DNA of 64,000 nucleotides, taken from NCBI GenBank assembly GCA_020002185.1, contig CM034533.1, positions 38,348,409 to 38,412,408 on the forward strand. Reading direction: 5' to 3'. The DNA is from Paraescarpia echinospica. Its lineage: Eukaryota; Annelida; Polychaeta; Sabellida; Siboglinidae. The position numbers and the translations under genes were made by a program. Of the stretch, positions 57,027 through 64,000 are shown one piece after another. A model generated the notes under the pieces. It was not told the origin of the DNA. It made no database searches and was given only the letters and a program-made list of their open reading frames with translations. The first letter of the stretch is position 1. Each line of letters starts with the position of its first letter.

Positions 57027-57469
57027 GTGTTATATGTACAGCGAGAGCACACATGCTCATGCTCCAGGTGTTATATGTACAGCGAAAGCACACATGCTCA
57101 TGCTCCATGTGTTATATGTACAGCGAGAGCACACATGCTCATGCTCCAGGTGTTATATGTACAGCGAGAGCACACATTCTCAGGCTCCAGGTGTTATATG
57201 TACAGCGAAAGCACACATGCTCATGCTCCATGTGTTATATGTACAGCGAGAGCACACATGCTCATGCTCCATGTGTTATATGTACAGCGAGAGCACACAT
57301 GCTCATGCTCCAGGTGTTATATGTACAGCGAGAGCACACATTCTCAGGCTCCAGGTGTTATATGTACAGCGAGAGCACACATGCTCATGCTCCAGGTGTT
57401 ATATGTACAGCGAGAGCACACATGCTCATGCTCCAGGTGTTATATGTACAGCGAGAGCACACATGCTCC
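57027..57469 (+). repeat. 41-bp minisatellite, about 10.8 copies
   Basis: The unit GTGTTATATGTACAGCGAGAGCACACATGCTCATGCTCCAG repeats at an exact 41-bp period with few variants (GCGAAAG, CTCCAT, CATTCTCAGGC). Since 41 is not a multiple of three and the unit lacks stops in all frames, three long plus-strand frames overlap here. The TTCTCAGG variant recurs four units apart, hinting at multi-unit duplication. Confidence 0.97.
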
Positions 57470-57479
57470 AGCTGTGATT

Positions 57480-58310
57480 GTTTACAACATGACCATGACA
57501 TGTAGAAGACTGGCGAGCACTACTTCGCATTGGAGGCGAATGACAGGAAGTGACGAAAAGCCAAATCACACAAAGTAGAATAGGTAACTTCAGTCGATGA
57601 CCGGGACTGTGAGAGTTTCAGTGTCGAATCTCACCATGGCGCCTGAATCTTGTTGAGTCTCAGAAGCTGTGTCTGAGCAGCATCGATGTCATCAGGTGTT
57701 GGTGTCAGTGGAAAGTGAATTCGTACGTCTGTTAGAAGCTAACATGTTTGACTCCATATCTCGGGGAAGTGTTGCATGAATGTTTGTTCCAAAGTATACT
57801 CGTGCTCCATGAATAAAGTTTGTGTTGGCCATCGTATGTCTCTGCAACTTCTGAGTCTTTTCTCACTTTGTTTCCGACAAGGTAAAGATACCCAAGGAAA
57901 TGTTGCACCTCAAATTTCCGAACAGAGGTTTAATTTTCTCAGAAAAATTGATGACAGTCTTTCTTTCCTGTGAAGTTCAAAGATCAGAGATTGAAAGTGT
58001 TCACGCGCTAAGCTATAGTCATAATTCATAACAGTTTCTGGTCATGTTGCGAGCAGATCCGTTTTGCTGTAGATTATGTCGGTCTTAAGATACGAAAATA
58101 CGCTTTGGCACATACGTGGCTTTTGCGAAGATCAATAGTAATAAATTGTAAATTGTCTTATCTGAATGCTTCAACATTTGCATTGACTATGTGATTCTAT
58201 GTTGCGTCGTTCTTGAGATTTTTTGAATCGCTGCTATACATGAAGTTGTTGCTAAGATTTAATGACATTTTCTTTAGCGGCTGACTGGTTCTAGATGAGG
58301 TATAGTTATT
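57480..58310. other. No gene seen
   Basis: Mixed-composition DNA without recognised domains; a plus-strand frame at 57776-57973 lacks support. Confidence 0.45.
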
Positions 58311-58312
58311 AT

Positions 58313-58430
58313 AATAGAAGGAAATTGGACTTGGTGGCCATTTTTTAAATGGCCGCCAAGTCAACAAACACATTTTCTTAACAGGTGTCCGCCTGGATTG
58401 CGAACCTTAAGTCATAGATGACATCTCTAG
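58313..58430 (+). repeat. Copy of the conserved block from the CBM14 tandem units
   Basis: Phrases TTATAATAGAAGG, CTTGGTGGCCATTTTT, GTCAACAAACA.ATTTTCTTAACAGG and CGCCTGGA match the blocks at 38270-38400, 40095-40220 and 41930-42055. The nearby exon is missing here. Confidence 0.75.
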
Positions 58431-59357
58431 TAGTAGTCCAGTCAATCTATGCCCAAAAGGGGGGCAACCTCAAACAAATTTTAATAGTAATTATGAAAGT
58501 GTTTTAGTACTATATGTCTACGTTACCAGAAAAAAAGTCCACCGAAATCCACGTGGTGGAACATTGTCATTTTTGACGACAATGACAAGTGGTCAAAAGT
58601 CGCTGCCAATGATGTTTTGGCTTAGTGACATGTAGCCGTAGGAGTTGTTTAGGCTGTGATATATATTTTCTTTGCATATTTCATACACATTTTGCATACC
58701 ATTGGCAAGATAATGGATTAGTCTACCCAACGATATACAATAAGTATAACTTCGTTGAATATTAATGTGAACAATCGTTTTTAAGCACAGTGAACCCAGA
58801 TTTTTAGCCGCTCTGGAGGGAATAGCGTTGCGATCTAACGTCGACTTAAGTCCATTTGCAATTGAATAAATGGATGCTCTATAGAATAATGTTTTTAGTA
58901 GATTTTCTATCCCATGGTGTCCCTGAAGCAATTCAGCTTGTCCTCGGGACAACCTAGGGCATTTTTTCAAATATGCAAACCAGGGCCTGCATTGCAGAAA
59001 TACATAGTTTCTACTATAGCTTTGCAACTATGCATAGTAATGTCACAAAAGTGGTGTCAAAACCGATATTTTCATGGTCAACGTTTAAAATATACACATC
59101 ACCAGATGTATATAACAGCTGCATGTTTGTCATTTCATAAAACTTTCAGATATCGGCCATGTTGGAACTTATTACATGCTTATCTCCAATGCAATGTTTA
59201 TGCATATCTCCAATGACTTTGATTCGCATCTATTGTCTATGTCCCTATAATAATAATAACACAATCAACAACAGAAAACACAGTGTGAATCTCGTTGTAA
59301 TATTGTTGCACAACACAGGATAAATAGTTATCAATCCATATAGTTCACAGTGGTTGC

Positions 59358-59909
59358 ATGCACACAATTGTCTATTCAAATTCCCAATATAGTGCGGTGT
59401 ACCATGTCTTCCCGTGCAATTTGCTTGTCAAAAGCAATTTCTTTTACCCGAATGTCATCTACAGTGTTTCAGTCAGCAGAAAATCTGAGTGGCAATTTTT
59501 GTTTTTGTTTTTAAAGAAATGGCAGTCATGTTACAAAATGGCAGCCACTTCACAAAATGGCCGCCAAATCACATTTCCGCGTATCTTAACAACTGCGTCA
59601 CCAATCATGAGAGGGTTTACAATAAACATAGCCAGCTGTACATGCGCAATAGATGGTACACGACATATTAATGCCGTGGCAACTGCAACCGTCAGTGCTG
59701 CATGCCTTACTCTCTGCTTTCCAAACACAGCTTATGACATCAGTCAGACCTGGAGGATCCGAGGGTCCAATGTCAAAGCTGGAAGACGGGATACCGTCCT
59801 TCATCTACACAAACTGCGTGATGTCCAAATGAGGAGGACCTTACTGATCAGAGAAAGAATGAGAAGCCAGTACACACCATGGCGTTTCCTCCCACAGATC
59901 ATCAGATGA
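59358..59909 (+). CDS. 183-codon open frame, unknown
   Basis: A Met-started frame with a Cys/Ala-rich middle (INIASCTCAIDGTRHINAV) and a basic C-terminus. No family is recognised and no splice signals are evident. It lies within the inverted-repeat-bounded segment. A second unknown frame at 60137-60442 (VCFQCGNIG) follows. Confidence 0.2.
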   Translation: MHTIVYSNSQYSAVYHVFPCNLLVKSNFFYPNVIYSVSVSRKSEWQFLFLFLKKWQSCYKMAATSQNGRQITFPRILTTASPIMRGFTINIASCTCAIDGTRHINAVATATVSAACLTLCFPNTAYDISQTWRIRGSNVKAGRRDTVLHLHKLRDVQMRRTLLIRERMRSQYTPWRFLPQIIR

Positions 59910-60489
59910 TGCTGTGGAAGGCGGCTAATCAGCAAGGTCCTCCTTCCTCCTAAAGGAGGAGTTTTTTTTAGCCAACAGAGAAAACAAGCACATATATTCA
60001 TCAACTTACTGAGCAATGAGCTTGAGAAAGCTGGGTGCTGTCGTTTTCATGCAGAGGACGCTAAAGTAATGATCGTTAGACAACACTGAAGTAATCAGAC
60101 AAAATCGACACTATCCTCATTGGTGAAGTCACCGATTTGCTAGTGCTGTTGTGTTTCCACCTTAAGCAGGAGCTTTTTGGTGTATTCTTAATGCCAGAAC
60201 ATAAACAAAGCATAGTACAACAAGTAAATAACGATCTGGTACATCAGAGCTCTCACATAATAGTTGGGCCCATCTGTGGGTTAAGATATGACACCATAGC
60301 AACAGTTGAAGAATTGATTACTGCAAAAAAACAGGCTCTTGTGTGCTTCCAATGTGGGAACATTGGCAAAAACGTGGATGGTTTGCTGTACAAGCACTTC
60401 ATTGAAAATGTAGCATTAAGCGCAGCTTACGCACAGGGATAAATGTACCCCGTACTTCAATCAACTGCTGTCCACTATCACAGCCGCAG

Positions 60490-61155
60490 GATCAATTCTC
60501 AGAACCAACAGTGGAAAGGATCTAAGAAAACTCTAAAAGCCACGGACTTTGTGTGGGGCAGATTGTTCGCTTGTGAAGATCATTGGGAAGATCCCTGTAC
60601 CACGCATTCTGGTGGTTACAGAGGTCCATCCTGGATTTGCAGGCTCTGGAGCAGGTTGGGCAAAGGTTTTCTTGGCCTGAAGGTGCCTGAGACACAGATT
60701 CTTTCCTCCGCCTACGCTTCTCCCCGTCTGCTTCTCTTCTGGAATGCTCAACGTCCTGGGCAGTTCCCACAGTCGCTCTGTTTCCAACCTTTGTGGTCTT
60801 GCCAGAGAGATTTTCAGCTGATCCTTCTAGCGCCTGTGAGGGGTTCTATATCAGTTGCAGTCCCGTGATGGAGCGCCGACATCGCTGGTGGAACCGTTCA
60901 AGCAGTTGTACTTGCTTTCTGTAGAGGAACCACGCCTCTGCCCCATACAAAAGGGCAGTGACGAATGACGACGACAGCCTTGTATATTTGTATCTTTGTT
61001 GACAAACGCAGCGAGTGATTCTGCCATACGTATACATTTCAGCAGGCGACCGAATGAACTGTTGGCAAAGACAAACTTCAATCCGTTGGGATGTAGTTGC
61101 GGAAAGAACGGATTTGAGTGAACTTCTGTGTGTGCGTGGTGTGTCAAATTGCAAC
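60490..61155 (-). mobile_element. LINE C-terminal remnant, minus strand
   Basis: The minus strand reads SSFVTALLYGAEAWFLYRKQ and LLERFHQRCRRSI, typical of the region after the LINE reverse transcriptase. After a deletion it continues with RRRKESVSQ and the final zinc-finger-like LCPTCSRACKSRMDLCNHQ. Frameshifts and the deletion make it a fossil. Confidence 0.75.
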
Positions 61156-62261
61156 TAACATCTCCGTGGAAGCTCTCAACGACAGTAGTGTTTGAACGTG
61201 TCATGTACCGGTAAATAACACTACATGTTAAGCAATAATAAGGCTGTACGCACACACCTCACTGCAATTTTTATAGCGTATGGTTTTGGTGAAGATAACT
61301 GATATTGGAATAAGTACCCGAGTTAAAATATTAACCATATACAAAGCATACTAACATATTCATGAAAGCGGTGTTACTATTTAGTAGCTAAGAACATAAA
61401 CTGTGTTGAAATAAACAGGTTTATGACTATAATATGTAAACAAAATTTGGTTGATCGCAAAGCTTCTCCCTGTGGCGGCTAAAATTCGGATTTCACTGTG
61501 TTTAGAAAATAATTTTCACGTTATTACTAAATGGAATTAAACTTGATGTATATCGTTGTATTAATCTATCAATACCACTTCCAATGGTGCACATAATATA
61601 GAATACTCAGCTTAAACACGTCCTTTCCCTAGATATGAAAAAAATGACCAGCAGCGACTTTCGACCACTTGTCATTATCGTCAGAAATGAAAATGTTCCA
61701 CCAAGTGAATTTTTTGGGACTTTTTATCTAAAATGCAGACATATAGTGCTAACTAAAAACGCCATAATGATTGCTATTACAGTTTGTTTGAGGCTAAACC
61801 ATAGATTGACTAGACTAGGCCGAAAATCTGGGTACATGTAAATTACGATAATTTGTAAATGTATTTAGAATGCTATTCTGACATTAATATCCATTGCAAT
61901 GACACTTGTTAGGTACCCTTACACAGCTAAATGCATTGCCTTTCCAACGATATACATCATCTTTATAGTATTCTCACAGAAACGTCCAGCTTCCACCACA
62001 TCAGCAGCCTCACTTAAACACCTGCAGCCACCGCCAGCAACACCCCGAGGAACATGCCAAAGTGCATTTTAAACTATTTTAATCTAACATAGTTTTAATA
62101 TGATTTTAAATACTGGCGCACAGGCCGCTACACCATAACGCAACTGTACATGCATCTCACGGCTAATTACGCTCGCAAGAGCCCAGCCCTTTAAAAGGAA
62201 GAAAGAAAGAAACTAAGTTATACAACATTAATTACGTGTACCCCCCTAAATTTCTGTGAGA

Positions 62262-62415
62262 CATACGACCACTTGGCAATATGCAAATGACAATGTTCCA
62301 CCAAGTGGATTTTAGTGGACTTTTTTTCTGGTGACATAAGTAGAATCTAAAAATGCCTCAAAACTTACTATTGCAATTTGCTTGAGGTTGAACCTTATAT
62401 TATTGGACTATAGGT
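62262..62415 (+). repeat. Third copy of the ~170-bp element end
   Basis: Matches 61652-61817 (ATGTTCCACCAAGTG, GGACTTTTT, TTGCTTGAGGTTGAACC) in the same orientation. It abuts the fourth, diverged CBM14 unit. Confidence 0.75.
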
Positions 62416-62429
62416 CGAACCCGAACGAA

Positions 62430-63105
62430 AGCGGGCGAGGGGACTGCTAGGGTATACGATTAAAAATTGTCAGTGTAATAGTTTCTTTGCATAATTAAAT
62501 AAAGACAGTATTGATAATCGTGTCAAATATATCCTCATGAGCCTGACGTTGATTAGTGTCATAAAGGTTGTCCTTCAGTTATCTCCCCGGTATGTATGAT
62601 GTGACACTCACGTTTGGAGAGTTTGCACGTTCCACTTGTTAATTTGCAGCTTTTCCTCACATCGTCCCACACCAATCTCCCAGGACAAACGCCGTACCTC
62701 TTTATCTTTTGATTCCTACATACCAGGTACTTGGTACACGTAAGGCAAGACTGGAAGTTGCCCCACCAGTGCCCTCGGCACGACGACGCGCATCTCGGCC
62801 CACTTGTTATCGCCGATCTGCGACTGCGGAATGCCACTGAAAACACGACAACAAAGACTGGATGAGAATAGGTTTCAGTTGTAAAATACCTGCACTTAGA
62901 ATCACTTGGCAGAAGCTACTGAAGATATAAAAAAGAGTGTTGGTTGGATACACAGGATCCAATTCCACATTCAACGGTAAGTGATCAGCTGATTATGCTA
63001 AATACTAGCATGTGAATATGCTTAAAATTAAACAAACAAATATTTCCTGAGGGTGGATCAAATATCGATCAATAATATTTTTACTCTTGATGAAGCAATG
63101 GATTC
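62430..63105. repeat. Diverged fourth CBM14 unit
   Basis: Aligns with the tandem units on both sides of its exon: AATAGTTTCTTTGCATAA and CATAAAGGTTGTCCTTCAGTT on one side, GTTGGTTGGAT and AGGATCCAATTCCACAT on the other. It lacks the ~400-bp inverted-repeat segment between exon and flank. It is 20 kb away from the trio. Confidence 0.85.
62612..62836 (-). CDS. Chitin-binding (CBM14-like) domain exon, fourth HWWGNF copy
   Basis: A 225-bp phase 1-1 exon, one codon shorter than the tandem three. It encodes GPRCASSCRGHWWGNFQSC, TCTKYLVC, GVCPGRLVWDDVRKSC and SGTC. Acceptor GTGTTTTCAG (AG at 62837-62838), donor GTGAGT. It is the most upstream exon in the window. Divergence from the trio with all eight cysteines kept argues for purifying selection. 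Confidence 0.88.
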
Positions 63106-63162
63106 CTTGTCCACTTAACCGTAACCAAAGAATATTTCAGTGGATGGCTAAATGAGCGCGCG

Positions 63163-63250
63163 CGTGTGTGTGTGTGTGCGTGTGTGTGCGTGTGTGTTCG
63201 TGTGGGTGGGTGGGTGTGTGTGGGTGCGTGCGTGCGTGTTTGGGCGCGCA
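63163..63250. repeat. GT-rich simple repeat
   Basis: GT, GC and GGGT variants, the counterpart of the GT tract that ends each tandem unit. Confidence 0.9.
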
Positions 63251-63921
63251 GATATGCGATTGTTCCGACGCATGAAAACACATTCAGAATGTCGAAGGTC
63301 TGCGAGAACGTGTATTTAATAAGAAGGCAATACCAAATTAATGGCGGCGCTGTATACAGATTTCATATCAAACTTTTATAACGGTGATACAAGCCGCCAT
63401 TGGTTTGCTGCCCCATTGGTGAATGTAATCTAGTGTGCTATAAATAAGCTTACTTCATAATACCCTTGTTGACGAACCACGCTATTTACTACGCGGCTTT
63501 ATAAATGTTGTTTTCGGGGTACTATCGTGAACTATTTACAAATGCCAAAATATAATAAAGTACAAATTGCATGTAGTGGTATTGCATTGTTGTATGTACA
63601 GCATGATACGTGTGATGTCACATTGCCCTGCTGCATAATCGAAAACTCGAGTTGACTCACACCCCTGAAACACTCGACTCCGGTCAACTGCCACATTGAA
63701 CATCACACTAGAACAATGTTCCTACCTGTATTTTCGGTGGCGTAACTTTCCGTACACAAAGTTCCGATAAGGAAAACGCGCAGTAATAGCAATAACAACA
63801 TATGAAGGGTATTATTCTCTCCTTTTGGTAGACGAAACCCTACAAAATCAAATATATATACAATGTGACAGGGAAACAGATATGCAAAGTGGCTGAGAGG
63901 CCGTGAAGCCTCTCAGTACAC

Positions 63922-64000
63922 AATTCGTACACATACATCCACCACGTACTGTCTAGAGCCAGGTCCTCGTTCGAACAGCTGCGTGAAGTGGAACAACGTA
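63922..64000 (-). mobile_element. SINE fragment running off the window
   Basis: CAATTCGTACACA, ACTGTCTAGAGCCAGGT and GAAGTGGAACAACGTA match the body of the SINE at 6549-6872. The head would lie beyond 64000. Confidence 0.7.

Larger units (their letters stand above)
58434..61817. mobile_element. ~3.4-kb segment with ~170-bp inverted ends
   Basis: 58434-58606 and about 61652-61817 are inverted copies of each other (TAGTCCAGTCAATCTATG on the outside, GACCACTTGTCATT and TGTTCCACCA.GTG inside). A third copy lies at 62262-62415 in the same orientation as the right arm. The interior has unknown open frames and a LINE remnant. It could be a large non-autonomous DNA element or two insertions of a smaller one in opposite orientation. 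Confidence 0.55.

Noticed and set aside
57027..57469. CRISPR-like array
   Set aside because: Units are contiguous 41-bp copies without unique spacers, and the genome is eukaryotic.
59925..59970. Rho-independent-type terminator (CCTCCTAAAGGAGG followed by a T run)
   Set aside because: Bacterial terminators are not relevant in this animal-type DNA; it is a chance hairpin.

Overview
The window looks like nuclear DNA of an invertebrate animal. Short protein-coding exons with clear splice sites sit in large AT-rich introns full of (CA)n and (TA)n microsatellites, tRNA-like SINEs, CR1/L2/RTE-type LINEs and Ty3/gypsy elements. EGF-like and chitin-binding (CBM14, peritrophin-A-like) modules together with this repeat content suggest a lophotrochozoan, perhaps a mollusc. 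That assignment is an inference, and no gene start, gene end, tRNA or rRNA was found.

Host coding content. Every convincing host exon is on the minus strand: thirteen EGF-like exons (one with a decayed donor) and seven chitin-binding exons between 62836 and 242. In transcription order they read CBM14 x2, EGF x2, CBM14 x4, EGF, CBM14, then EGF x10. Nineteen have recognisable AG acceptors and GT (or GC) donors, a length divisible by three, and the same 1-1 phase. They could therefore be joined in any number into one mosaic extracellular protein. The simplest reading is one giant, growing gene, or a cluster of sister genes, of which this window is an internal piece.

Layout. 1-6455: EGF exons in a ~1.9 kb segmental duplication plus a 347-bp tandem duplication. 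6.5-12.6 kb: SINE, LINE scraps, microsatellites and a complex inverted-repeat island. 12.6-20.7 kb: four EGF exons, two of them with a transposon 13-18 bp upstream of the acceptor (a LINE; a complete but dead gypsy element with 140-bp LTRs and an AATAC target duplication). 23-31 kb: one CBM14 exon and a near full-length CR1 nested inside another LINE. 31.6-36 kb: an EGF exon, an RTE-type LINE and a CBM14 exon. 38-43.3 kb: three tandem ~1.83 kb units, each with a CBM14 exon and an inverted-repeat segment. 43.8-44.6 kb: two EGF exons. 44.8-55.2 kb: a second gypsy element that has lost its reverse transcriptase and is split by a 7.05 kb DNA element with 68-bp terminal inverted repeats. 55.4-64 kb: two CBM14 exons, a 41-bp minisatellite, and a ~3.4 kb segment bounded by ~170-bp inverted repeats.

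How it fits together. The repeating exon units carry their own intron flanks, so local tandem duplication appears to be what multiplies the modules. Retroelements then landed in the introns. All mobile elements seen carry stops, frameshifts or deletions and look inactive.
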